A stretch of 64,000 nucleotides of DNA, from positions 34,073 through 98,072 of the forward strand of contig MSJI02000844.1 in NCBI GenBank assembly GCA_001931905.2, written 5' to 3'. This stretch comes from Cladosporium sp. IMV 00045 (taxonomy: Eukaryota; Ascomycota; Dothideomycetes; Cladosporiales; Cladosporiaceae). Below, piece by piece: positions 41,384 to 53,200 of the stretch. Position 1 is the stretch's first letter; each line of letters opens with the position of its first letter. A program made the translations under genes and the position numbers. The notes under the pieces were generated by a model. That model was not told the DNA's origin. It searched no databases and saw only the letters and a list, made by a program, of their open reading frames with translations.

Positions 41384-42220
41384 TCATCTTACGCGCTGAC
41401 GGACCTTGTACTTCGTGCCATTCTTGTTCACTCCGCCGGCTTTGCCGTTCATCTGGACTCTTTGATCTTCCAGCTCTTGAAGCGCAGTCGCAAGATCTTC
41501 CGCACGATCTTTGAGGCCTTCAAGCTTGTTTTGTCTTGACTCCACGAACTGTCTCTTCCGCTTTGCGGCTGCCCTTTCTGCCCTTTCCTCCATGGTCAAA
41601 GGCTTCTTAGGCTTGGCTTCTTCTTTTTCCTCACTCGCGTCCGACATTTCAGCGTCCATCCCGTCGAGGCCGTCCAGGTCGCCCAGTCCGTCCAGTCCAT
41701 TGAAGCCAGCAAAGTCGTCCAGATCGTTGAAGTCACTCATATCCTCATCCGGGACGTCCAATTCTGCGCCTTCGTCGTCGAACATGATCTTTCTCTTTCC
41801 ACCAGTAGCATCCACCTTTACGCCATTTTGCGCTGCCACAACGTCCTGCTCTAGCCTTGCAATTTCCTTCTTCGTGCTTTGCAAGACTGTCCTTAAGTAC
41901 GCCACATCCTGAGTCTTCATTAACTTGACGACATCCATGCTCAAACTCTTTCCGCCACCACCGCTGTTGTCCGCGCCTCTTTTCGCGACCTTGACACCAC
42001 CCTTCGTCGAACTGTTCATCATGCCGAAGTAGAATTCATCCTCGTTCCTGTCGGCCGCCTTGGCCTTGAGCGCATTCAGCTTGCGCTTTTTCTGGTTGTG
42101 GTCCTTTGCTCGCAGAGAATAGTCCTTGCGCTTCTCGAGCAGTCCCCATTTTTGGCGTTCCAGCGGCTGCGCGCGCTCTTTGTGGTTGCGCCGTTGGACG
42201 GCATTTCGCATGGAAGACAT
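41384..42220 (-). CDS. UTP11: U3 snoRNP protein Utp11 (copy B)
   Basis: Intact 278-aa duplicate of the gene at 28,095. Most substitutions fall in the acidic middle (MSDFNDLDDFAGFNGL) and the Lys-rich linker; head and tail are unchanged. Retention of a second intact copy of an essential ribosome-biogenesis gene fits allelic or homeologous origin as well as recent duplication. Confidence 0.94.
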   Translation of the reverse strand: MSSMRNAVQRRNHKERAQPLERQKWGLLEKRKDYSLRAKDHNQKKRKLNALKAKAADRNEDEFYFGMMNSSTKGGVKVAKRGADNSGGGGKSLSMDVVKLMKTQDVAYLRTVLQSTKKEIARLEQDVVAAQNGVKVDATGGKRKIMFDDEGAELDVPDEDMSDFNDLDDFAGFNGLDGLGDLDGLDGMDAEMSDASEEKEEAKPKKPLTMEERAERAAAKRKRQFVESRQNKLEGLKDRAEDLATALQELEDQRVQMNGKAGGVNKNGTKYKVRQRVR

Positions 42221-42837
42221 GATTGCGACGTCTTCTCTGGAGTTTGTGCAAGGTAGAATGTGAAATGTTCTGATGCTGCGAAAGTCTGGAAGGGAAATTC
42301 TTAGAGAAGCCGAGGCGAGCGGGCTGGTGCAGTGGGCCGAAAGTCGGCCGAAAGCAACACAGCTCCATACTTCACCTTCGCAACAGGCCAGCCGTTAAAG
42401 TACTATGTACCTGTGTATTCCTCCTACTACTATCCACGTTGATTTCTAGGTATTGACCAATATTGCTCATTCGGGCAGATTTTAACAGTCTCAAACCTTG
42501 CGGATCTTTTCGGTCAATGTATATTTGCATATAACCGTTGAAGAAGATGGATTAGACTCCAGCGTCTTCGTAAGTGTTACGACGTAAGTAGAGGCAGAGT
42601 CCAAGGAAGCAAGAAAGGAAGACAAAAGATAAGATCGAAGGAGTAAAGAAAGAACGGCATTCTCAATCGATCTTGTGACTGGGAACTTGAGATTAATTCC
42701 GATTTTGTGCTATGCTACAAACCCAAACGCCGAATGGCAGCCAGCCGGACTGGTACGCCAGTGAGATGAAACTCACAATCACGGTAAAGACAGGAAAGTT
42801 GTCAATGACAACCTAGAAAACTGAAGATCCTCACGAC
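42221..42837. other. Spacer UTP11 / Argonaute remnant (copy B)
   Basis: Counterpart of 28,932-29,516 with extra small insertions (for example a purine-rich stretch near 42,610-42,650). No gene. Confidence 0.5.
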
Positions 42838-45800
42838 TCACATCCAGAACATCATGCCATCAAGATCCTTGTGCCACGGATTCGCAGCTGCACCATCCGC
42901 CAGACCACGTCCTCCGCCACGACATAACACCTTCTCGCACTCTCTCCGAAACGCGTTAGGGTTATCTTCCTGCATCTTCGCATATGTTTGACGCTGCTCT
43001 TGTCAAATATCCTGGAAAGGCTCCAGATAAAGGCTGCCGCGCTCACACAGTCTGTCGGCGTAGTACGCCGGAGGCACGTAGCTGACGGAGCAATTGCATC
43101 TGGCGTACGAGAAGCAGAGGTGAAAAGTGAGATCTTGAATATTTTGTGCGCTGAAGTCCATGCCATTTTCGAGCACGATGTAATGAGCTGGCGTTGCCGT
43201 ACCTGTTCCGCCGGGAACGTTGTGTGAGAGCAGGTAGAAGTCGAAGTAGTAGTAGGGGGGTGATGGTGTGGTCCACGATGGTTCCGGGATGGCAGTTGCC
43301 GCTTTTGGTCACGTATTTGCTCGGCTGCTCATTGATCAAGCCACTCTCCAGCTGCTCTTGGGTCTTTGGTTTTGGCTTTGGGTAGATGCGAGTGTGATGG
43401 CGCTTCGTTACCACGATTGCTGTAATCGTTGGCGTTGCAAGTGCAGTATCAACCCAGTAGTCGTCCTTCATCTTTTTCCATGCGGAGCGTATTGCGCTGA
43501 CTTCTCGCTCACGGATTTCAGCGTACTGACTCTCGGAGACACCATCGCGGTAGAAGAGAATTTCTTTCGGCATTCGACGGTCGTTCTTTTCGTACCACTC
43601 ACGAATAAGATCCAGAGTCATATCCTCAATGTGCTGAATGATCTCCTGCCTAGGCGGGTTGAGCCGCATGTGGCCATTGTAGCGGGCGAACTGCTTGTCA
43701 ACAGTTCCCACAACAGCGGCGATTGATGGCGTACCGTTGAGACTTCCAGCACTAGGATGCGTCACATCCGCGCCCATGATCATCACGTCACGCTTTCTGA
43801 GTTCGTCCAGCCGGCCTGATGCAATCGTGTGAGTTACATTTCCAAAACGCAGATTCAGCTTCATGGACAGGTTGCGGATGTAGTCCTTGATCCCAGCATG
43901 GCGCGACCCGTCGCCGAGGACGCGGCGTGGATCATTGTCATAGTGTCTCAGGACTTTCCAGGGCAGCAACTTTTGGGCGCAGATGCAAAGAGACTCCATG
44001 CTGCAAAGCTGATCGACGGCAATTTTGAAGTTGGTGTAGTTACTTCGTTGAACACTAGTAACCGATGGGAAGACGACGATTGCAATATCGAAATGAGTAG
44101 AACCACACAGATTTTCGATCCGTCTCCGCAGCCTTTCTGGGCTCCAGTCATAGATCACCTGATACGGGTGATCCGGATCCCTCGGGTCCAGCTTCTGGGC
44201 GCCGTGAGTCGCGTGGTGATTCATGAAACTTTGGACGTAGACTTCGAGATAGTTGGAAAATTGCTGTGCCAATTGATCGCCGCGGAAGAACTGAACCTTT
44301 TTGTTCGAACCGGAAGAGCCACTCTTGAACGTAGAGCCCGGAGGCATTTGCCAATTGCCATCCCTAGGTGTAAGAGTGCTTGAAGTGTATGAGATCTCCG
44401 GGCTTGGAATTCGACGCGCAGGCAGCTCCAGAAGTTTGGGAATGATCGTGATGTTCAATGCTCCAAACATGAGGAGTGAGGAGCCTTGTCTCAGACCCAA
44501 GCATTGCAGGCCTTCCGAAAGGATAGCCTTGTAGGTTTCCTCGGGTCTCTTCTTGGCGATTGAAATCATGGCCGCAGTGTCGTCTCCGGAGAGAGTGCCC
44601 TTGTATATTTGTCCAGCAATCACGTCCAACTGGCTGGCGAGATAGTACTTTTGCTTGCCTGCCTCTTTGCGGCCCACGCTCGCTGCAGGCATGGCCTTGT
44701 CCTCTTCTGTCCAATCATCCCGATACTTGGTCCGAAGATGTCTCCAGACGAGTTTGTCTGTTCTGTTCAACTTGAAGGTCTGCTTCTGTGGAAACTTGCC
44801 AAATTCGCTCAAGGTATTGACTCTACGGCCTTCCCAGTCGGTTTCGTCTGGCTGTCCGTCTACCCCAGCGCGGTCGAACTTGATACGAACACGCAATCCA
44901 CCGAGGTGTTGCTCCAACTCCCTCTTGGATTTATCTGGGATGCTGTGCGGCGTTGTCCCAGCGTTGAAGATGCTTGAAATGCTGAAGGTAATCTTGCAAG
45001 GATTGCGCTTTGTAGAACACGCTGGTGATGTTGTTCACGTTGAGCAGAACGTTACCCATGCCAGGTTTGATGGTTGAGTGATACCCACGTATTGCAACGA
45101 GGCCGATGCTGTCGGTGTCCCTCACTCTTGCTGGATCCGGCTGAAGATCATTCCAACCAGGCCTGAAATAAAAGCGGTTGTTGCCAAGTTGGAATGTGAC
45201 ATCGTCGTTGTTTGCATCGGCGACTGCTTGTGCAATGACGATATTCAAGGCCTCCTTAGCACCACGATCCTCATAGTGCTCGTTTTCGCCTTCCGTATAG
45301 GCTTTGAGGCCGTCGAGGTCGTGACTGGCATGGAAGGATAACTCCAGACTCTTGACTCCAGGTGTTTCACGGCATCCGGCTGTGAAGTCATTGACGTTGA
45401 TGTGGCGGAGAATGACTCCCTGAGTCTCGATTGTGTCCTTCAGAGGCGCAAGTGTGATGAGCTTCGTCTTGTAGTCGGTCGCATTTTGGTGTCCGGCGTT
45501 GTAGAGCTCTGGGTCAATCTCGATCATGTCCAGAATCATCATCTTACACTTGGCGCGAGTAGCCTTGGCGGGCAGACCTTTGATGAGATACTCGTACAAC
45601 ACAGTCTCTGCTGGTAAATCGACCTTGAAGTGGTCGGTGATAATTTTCATGTCTTTGTGTGCTGGCACGATGGCAGGGCGCAGTTCATGATGATCAAGTT
45701 CTTTGTCGGGATGAGCAAAATGTGATTTTTTGATTTGAGCTTGTTTCTTCGGGGTTCAGGAAATCGGTCTCGCTATGGGGTTCTGTTTCGATGCTGTTGG

Positions 45801-46352
45801 AGGTGTTCGTATCCTGCTGTAAACCCATTGCTGTCTGAGCCTTTTTGTTGCGGTGTTAATCTTTCTCTTGACACTGGCGGGAGATTTTCCCAGGATCTTG
45901 TGCGTGGTCGGTCTGCTTGGAAAGAAGAGCCGGATGGTGCCCTTTCGTTTTTTGGAGTTCTCTTTAGACCCGAGGTCCTTGCTGGTAGTATCATCGTTGT
46001 CCGCAGAATTGTCATTGCCAGTAGAAATGTCATCATGTGTTCTGATGGTCAATTGCTGTTGAGTATTGGATCCCGATGCCATTGGGAATGTGGAACCTTC
46101 TCCATAGTGCTGCCCTTGTCCTTGACCCTGACATTGGCCTTGTCCTCCTGGGCCTTGCGCTCCTCGACCTTGCCCTTCTTGCCCTGGTTTCCCTTCTTGT
46201 CCTTCTTTTCCTTCTTGCTCTTGCTCTTTGTTCTTGTTCTTGTTCTTCCTTCGGTTTCGACGACGTCCAGAGGAGGGTTGGGAATTGTCATCTTCTGCTG
46301 GATCCGCTCCTGGAACATATCTCCCACCCACACCCGTCTTTTTTGGAGCCAT
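42838..46352 (-). pseudogene. Argonaute, degenerate (copy B)
   Basis: Duplicate of 29,517-33,044 with an intact ATG (46,350-46,352) and low-complexity head but many lesions compared with copy A. There is one extra base in a T run (45,948-45,953), one extra base near 45,920 and another near 45,747. Two bases are missing near 44,945, at the same site in the PAZ-proximal part where the open frames break (44,917/44,931). One extra base lies near 43,250. A TGC-to-TGA nonsense codon is at 43,003-43,005 in the last part of PIWI. A ribosome starting at the ATG would stop at about residue 199. The DEDD codons are still recognisable, so decay is recent. Confidence 0.92.
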
Positions 46353-47003
46353 GATTGATAATCCAGTGTCTGGCGAAAGGTTGATGAGGGATGAGGAATG
46401 AAGACTGTCGGCAGAAAAGATCAAACACAGGCTTGCAAAAGAACAAGCGGTGCTTAGATGAAGAGAGGAGAGATCTATATGTGTGCAAGCTAGTGGGCTA
46501 TAAGTACCACGACTGCCAGAGCTGGATGGGTGAGTAAGTCACCCTGTTTGCATTAGCTTCGCAAACAGTGAATCTTGGACCCAAGGGAAGCCTGTCTCTG
46601 GTCAGTCAAAGCCGTGTTTGCTTGAACTCCGGGTGTTAGAGTGGATTAAGGACAGAACAATGAAAAAATGTTTGCATCGTGAAAGGTTCTGGCGTAAAAA
46701 ACGCAGAATGCCAGATAACCAAACATCTTTGCCTACTTCGGAACGAAAGAAAAGAGATGGCCTCAGTCACAGTACCAGTTGATTGCTCGACGGTAAGTGC
46801 GCTTTCGGCGTTGTCATTATGCCAATACTAAGCTCTCTTTCAATTCCGACTGTCATCTGTAAGACTTTTGTCAACACGCTGATGGAAGCCCAAGGATCCT
46901 GCAGTCACGTACCTTCTAATACAAGCAGCAGTGGCGAGTTCCAATGCCCTATCATGCTGGGCAGCAATTGTCGCTCATTCCCTCATGTCATATCCTGCTG
47001 ACC
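46353..47003. other. Upstream region of Argonaute remnant (copy B)
   Basis: Counterpart of 33,045-33,705, more diverged than the coding parts. No gene. Confidence 0.5.
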
Positions 47004-47947
47004 TCAGGAGTTCGGAGCGGCCCTCTCCCTTTCCTTCACAGCTCTACCTCTACTTTCAGCTGTGACTGCCATCTCGAGATCATCCTCATCACCACTGCTA
47101 TCCTCTTCAGCAGGCTGCCAGCCCGCAAGCCCTCTCAGAACCCTGTTCTCCTCCTTCAGGGCAGCAATTTTCCGTGTATAAGGTAGCTTCTCCTCTTCCC
47201 TCGACTGAACTGCACGCCTGAGCTCCTCGTTCAACTTGCTCAATCCTCGTTGCCAGTCCTGGTGGATTTGTTGTGCTTGGACGGTCTCGGCGCGAGATTC
47301 TTGCAGAAGATGTGTGTAGTGTTTGTGGATGGAGGTGATGTAATCGCTTTGGTGGAAGACGTAGTTGCGGATGCGCTCGGTGGCATCGGTTAGGGTCTCT
47401 TCGTAATGCGTCTGCAGGCGGTCGTGCTCTTCGTTGGCTTTTTCGTATGCTTCGATTCGGTTCTTCGCTGCGTCGAGAGATCGTTGGAGTGATGTGATGG
47501 TAGGTGCTGAAGGGTCGTCTGTTGCTGCGATGTATTTGTCACTAAAAGTGTTCTACTGTGCTTTGATATGCGCTCTGAGCACACATGAGGGAGATGTAGA
47601 CATACGGTGTTCTGATGGTTCTCCATTGACAGCTGGAAGTGAAGGTAGACCTGCGGGGTACCTGGCCTAATTACGGTGTCACTACTCTGATCTCCTGCTA
47701 TTGCTCGCACCGCAAGCTCAGAACCCAATTCATCAAACGAGAGACCTACGTTGCGTCGTTCCACTTGTTCCAGACCATCTTGCACGCTAAGGAAATCATC
47801 CCTGTTCTGTTGTAACCATCCAGACAATGTTTCCATGTTTTGCATAAGTGTTTGCATGTCGCTGTAGTGACCAGCAGAGGGCATGCTGTTCATGCCGCCT
47901 GCCGCATTGTACAAGCCGGCGTTGCCAGCATTTTGGTGATTCGCCAT
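47004..47947 (-). CDS. Coiled-coil hypothetical protein (copy B)
   Basis: Duplicate of 33,706-34,649 with start ATG at 47,945-47,947 (MANHQNAGNAGLYN) and the same two-exon layout. The coiled-coil and acidic/basic C-terminal tail are preserved. The 26-bp distance to the upstream stop (47,974-47,976) is the same as in copy A. Confidence 0.58.
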
Positions 47948-47973
47948 ATTGTCTCGTATCGAAGTTGTCTTCC

Positions 47974-49822
47974 TCAATCGTCGGTGACCAAATGAGAGTC
48001 TGGCGTGTCTTCGTCGACCGAAGCGTGCGCGGGCGCAGAGAGGGTGAGGTTCGACGACTGCTCGCCGGGAGAATCGGGTTTGAGCTCGGGGCTTACACGG
48101 TAGGCAGAGTCCGGAACCGTTTCACCCGCGCGGTAAGCAGTTTTGACTGAGTCGTCAGAGTCGCAGCGTTTGACGACAGGCCAAGCTGCGGTCTTGCGTG
48201 TGCTCTTGATGTTCGCCGAGCGCGACGAAGGATAAGCGAAAGGAGACAGAAGGTACTCGTCGAGGTCGTCAGAGTCGTCAGAGGTTGTACCGTCAAGGGA
48301 GTCGTGTTTGCGCTGTTCTTCTTCAACCCACTGGTTGTACTCGGCTTCTGCTTCTGCTTGTTTGCGAGCTTCTGTGAAGGGAGGAGGTTAGCGCATGTGA
48401 GAGTGTGAAGCTTCCAAGCAGTGGTCGCTCGCCGGCAGGCACAGCGTGGGGTTCGCGCGCTAGCGCCGGGAGCCAGACGCTAGCGCGGTTAGACTTTGTC
48501 TCTCCCACCGACCCACCGATATCTGACCTCACTTCCTCCCTCCCCCAGTTCGCAAACATAAATGGAAGAGTCTTACCTTCAAGGGCCTTCTCTCGCTCGT
48601 ACTGCTGGCGCTGTCTGGCACCAATTTCTTGTCCTTCGTGCGTCAACCAAGCGATGGCTCCATGTGGACCCTGCTGTTGATATCCGTATTTGATCTCGAC
48701 GTCGTCCTTGAGGGCTCCCTGTGCCTTCAAACGGTGCAACATATCGATCTCATCTTGCCTTTCAGTGAACAACGTATAGCCACTGAGTCGCTTCGCCTCT
48801 CTAGCTCGCTCCAGATTGGCGTTATCACGGATGCCACTAATGTCGGTCAAGTAACCGACCCTGCTGACGTTCACTGGAGTCGGCGGGCCTCCGATCTGGT
48901 GTTTCTGCTCATTCAGCGTCATGTCACGAATGTTCTGGTTGATCTGATCGATGTCGCGGCTCGGTGCCGGGTATGGGTGGAACATCGGGGTGTGCGCGAT
49001 GTCTTGCGTTTCCTTGCCGTACAAAAGCTCCTGGCCCCATTTCGCGTAGCCGCGAATCGCCGGGCTGTCTGTCATCCAGTCCATTTCCTCTTGGTTCAGC
49101 TCATTGGCTTTGTTGACGTCGATCCTTCCCGAAGAAATGGCACGTCTGCGCATGCCGCCAGGCTTCCTTGTTTGCTGCTGCTGCTGCCGTTGCGACAACG
49201 GTGTCAATGGCTTGAGAGGCGGGTTGCCATCTTCGCCAGCGGGAAGCTCGTTGGCAGGTCCCGCACTGTTGGCGAACCGCTCCATGTTTCTCCTGCGGCG
49301 ACTGTCTCTCCTACGCTGCTCCTCTGCCTGCTGCTCGCTGCTCGCCTCTTCCTCCGCTGCCTGCCCGCCGAAAATAAGTCTCCTCGACAACCCGCGACGC
49401 TCTACCCCATCGTTATTGCGCGAAACCTCTTCTTTAGCCTTTTCCTCTTGCTGCTGCATCGCCAACATGATGCTCTTCACCTGCGCGTCGTAAGTCGGGC
49501 CTGGCCCTAATACAAACTCACCTGAAATAGGAGAAACCCCACCGCTTGGTGCAGGCCCTCTGGGCGAAAGTGGCGAAAGCAACGGTGCTTCTTCCGGCTC
49601 TGACAGCAAGGCAATGTTGTCGCGCAAGCGCGGGCTTGGTGGCGGGATAGGTCTGGGATCGATGCTGAGACGCCTGCGACGTTGTATCGGAGGATTGAGA
49701 GCGTCCTCCATTTCGTCTTCAGTTTGCCACATCAGCTGTGCTTCTTGGGACAGACCAGGGGGAGGAGGAAGTCGAGCCCTGGGCGCTGGGCTTGGGTGAT
49801 TGCTGCCGCGGCGGCGGGGCAT
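47974..49822 (-). CDS. Pro/Gln/Arg-rich hypothetical protein (copy B)
   Basis: 547 aa in two exons, 48,577-49,822 and 47,974-48,371, with the same splice phase as copy A. The Gln run is 5 residues and interrupted by Arg. The last exon is more diverged (VSPELKPDSPGEQ for DSPDRASDSIDEQ) but open. Unlike copy A, this copy keeps its native upstream region (49,823 onward), so it is the one with a certain promoter. Confidence 0.7.
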
Positions 49823-50243
49823 GGTTCGCGGCGTTGAAGTTTGTTGAAAGTGCAGTGAATGAGACAAAGGGGGGACGTTCAACGAAGACGCGGGAAGCGG
49901 TGTGATGTTCGATGATGATGGTGTTTTCTTTGGTATGTACGAGTTCAAGAATAAAATGACCGAGACTCACAGTCGCGCGAATTTGACCCTCTCCGTTCCT
50001 CCGCATGTGATGACATACAAGCGTTGCCATGCAAACGAGAGTCGCAGGCCGCAGTCGCTCCTTCCCTAACAAACTCGCCGTGCGATTCGGGCGAAGCACT
50101 CCGCTTTGCATGCGAAAGCAGTTCCGTATCGAGTGTCGCATCTTCATCCTCCTGCTCCGGCTCTGATGAACGAGTGAATGTAAGCCTCCGAGCACTGTTT
50201 CCAACCATGTCGTCCTGAGCTCCCTTTTCGCTTTCGTCTTCTG
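49823..50243. other. Upstream region with small open frame
   Basis: Duplication ends at 49,869. On the minus strand an ATG at 50,206-50,208 opens 87 codons (MVGNSARRLTFTRSSEPEQE) to 49,945, with a GTGAGT at about 49,965-49,970 that could be a 5' splice site. It might be a first exon of the gene starting at 49,822 or an upstream ORF; the evidence is thin. Confidence 0.35.
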
Positions 50244-53200
50244 TTAATTTTCCGAACCAGAGTCGCTAATGCTTTCCTTCTCAAGGAGTGTTCTCTTCTT
50301 CGACTTGATCGATCCCTTTCCTTTGGAAGGCGAGGGTACAATCCGCTTCGACAGCCTCGCAGTAAGCTCCTCTGCCAGAGACTTGCTACCAGAGGGCTTG
50401 ACCAAGTTCACCATGTTCTTGAAAGCCCATCCTACAGCAGAAAAACCAACACTGGCATGACTTTTGGCGATATTCGGAGACCAAGAATCCTTTCCTGTAT
50501 TCAAAGTGAACGCGAGTGCCTTTCGAGCGCGACTGGACTCTGTTGATATTGAGGACACAGAAGAGATATTGGAATGGGATAGCGCAGCGGCCCTTCTTGC
50601 CTTGTCTCTCTGAGAGATCCCGGAAGTCGAATCGCGTGCGCAGTCGTCGGTCGTGGGAGAGTCTTGCTCAGTCGTCGAATCGAGGCGAGCCTTGGGCGAT
50701 GGTGGAGTGCGATTCAAAGGCTCAGCTACGGTGCTGCGTGTGGACGGGCCAGATTGCACTTGTACTGGCGCGGTGTTCTCGCGTTGATAGCGGTCAGGGA
50801 TCAGTTCTGAGCTTGTGAGCCTGCGGCCAGTTGATCTGTTTCTGATGTTTGGCCGTTTTGGCGTGTACAAGTTTCGAGGCAGAGAAGACAGGGGTGTGCT
50901 GGCTTTTCCCTCCTGAGTTTGCTGTCGTGGCGATGACTGGGAACGCTGCATACCTGCTGCTGGCACTAATGGTTCACTGAAGGTGGAGGCATCGCGATAC
51001 AAAGGTCTTTCGCGAGCTGGTGGTATCGAAGGGTAACGACGAGAAAGCTGGCGGGGACGAGGAGGGCGTGGAAGAGTCACACGCCGCGCTGGCGCTGCGT
51101 CTGAAGCTTGTGTGTCCTCTTCGCACGGTCGAGAGGGCGACTTCGAGCCTTGAGAACTCACGCTCCTCGATATGCGAGCGTGTTGTGCATCCGGTACATC
51201 CGAACTGTCAAATTGTCTTCCATACTCTCTAAACTCGACCACAAAGTTGTTCTGCGGAGCCTGTTCATCCACGTGCGTGACTGCCCTTAGCCTTGACGGT
51301 TTGGGTGGCGTAAAGTCCCTGCGAAAAGGTGTCTGATGGGAGCCGGTATTGCGTGGAGGGCCGGATTGGGGCGCGGAAGAGATTTTGCCACCATCTGCCA
51401 CGTCCTCGCCTTCGATCATCTCAGTGACCTCTGCCAATTGACGGGGAAGTGGCAAGCCAGGCGGCCTCCTGCGCTCTCGTGATCGAGACATCGGAGGCGA
51501 AGACAAGAGCAATCGTCGGGGCGAGCTGTGCGATCCCATGTTTTGTGAAAGCTTGTTGATACTCCATTCGTAGCCAACATCATACCAAGGCACCTGCACA
51601 TCGAAGCGGGCATTTGGAATCTCAGATGCTTGCATCTGGTATTGCCATGCACTGCCTCGGATCGCCGCCAGTTGCACAAATGATCTCTGCCCGAATTTCA
51701 GATAGAAGTGCATCCATTCATACCAGTTGATGAGTGTGTTACGTGCAATGTAGAAGGCGAACTCATTGATAAGACCTTCAGGCCTTTGCTCTGGGGAGAC
51801 CAAGTCGTATATAATCTCGAGGATATATGCTTCTCCCACGCAGTCGAAAGGATTCGGAAGCGGTAAAGCTGTGAGGTTTGGTATCCACCATGCGTTTGCC
51901 GCCAACTAAGCGCTTTTGCAGAGACTTTGCAGTCTCTTACTGAGTAATTGAGTATGCAAGGCGTATCGTGCTTCGAGCACATTTTGATCATCGGAAGCAC
52001 CATGGTGCACGCAGTCAAGGTCGTAGAGAAAACCAAACACATGGGTCAAGTCGCTGGAGGGGGATATCAGACCGTCGACAAGGGAAGGAGGCAGTCCTGC
52101 GATATCAACAAATGTCTGCCAGGAGACTGTCTTCCGCTGGAGATAAGATGGCGTCCAAGCGAGTAGTTCCCGCTCATAATCCAAGGAGCAGCCTTCATTG
52201 CCTTCGAGGCCCTTTGCCTCAGCGACAAGGCGAGCGCGTTTGCCACGTGAGACTTCGCCCCGGAACCCAGAGCCCTGTGCAATTGATACGGTCTTAAAGG
52301 GTATACCTGCAATAGTACACAGTATTTTATCCGTTAAGGCCCTGCGGATGTGTGTTGATTGGCCAGATTGACTGGCCCATGTCGGAGTACACGCCCTCCT
52401 GAACGACTCAGAGTCGGTGATAGTCGCTCCTTCGCCAATGACCACTCGGTTGAATGCAAGGCGATGGTCTGGTCTATCTGCTTCCTGCTGTATGTTCGCC
52501 ATGCTGAACAGTATGTTGTCGCTTTCAAAAGTTGGTGGCATGGCTCCATCATCAGCGCCACCGTTGATGATAGTCTTGAAGTCGACACCAAACGTCAAAA
52601 ACAGTTGATCATCTGATTTCTCCCGGTGGAAATCGCAAAGTTCATCTGTCTGATTTGTGGATCGTCGACTTAGTCTGAATGGCGGACACAGATGATGTAG
52701 AGTATCTCCTGATGAAGGCGCGGCAGCAGACATGATAACGTAGAGGGCAGGACGCCTAGAAGAACGCGTTTTGCGGGTATTTTGTTGACAATCAGAGCCT
52801 TGAATTTCCTCATCAATGCCATTAGGAGGAACCGTAGCGTCCAAACTGTGTCGACGTATTTGCTGAGTTACGCGCTCAACTTCTTCTAGCGATGTAGGCC
52901 TTGCAGCTTCGACATCGTCGATCCACGTGGGGATTCTGCGACGTGTCTCCTGTTGGACTGTGTCGAGTGGTGGCGAATGTGACTTTTCCCGAACACTCCT
53001 CACCCAAGCGACCGGTTCTGGCTCTGTAACTCCATGACTTGGTTCCTCTCTGGGCGACGATGTCCAAGTCCAGCGGTAACGTTTCCGAGGAAAGGGGTTC
53101 GCAGGAAAGTATCGGGTATGCTCGTGTCGTTGACGCCCTGCCGTGAAACGCAATTTGTAGGGCACGCTCGCTCGGCGTTCGTTCTCGCTCTGTTCCTTTG

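Larger units (their letters stand above)
36590..49869. repeat. Segmental duplication, copy B
   Basis: Second copy (13,280 bp) of the seven-gene block. It is shorter than copy A mainly because of an internal deletion of about 885 bp in the NACHT gene. Gene order and orientation are the same. After the shared word GAGACAAAG at 49,861-49,869 the sequence continues into unique DNA, while copy A ends there at the gap. Confidence 0.95.

Noticed and set aside
49945..50208. 87-aa open frame as an independent gene
   Set aside because: No motif, no partner exon with a clear acceptor; kept only as a remark on the upstream region.
51906..51908. Two adjacent genes separated by a stop at 51,906
   Set aside because: Both frames are the same phase and abut with no ATG for the second; a frame-keeping 72-nt intron explains the stop better.
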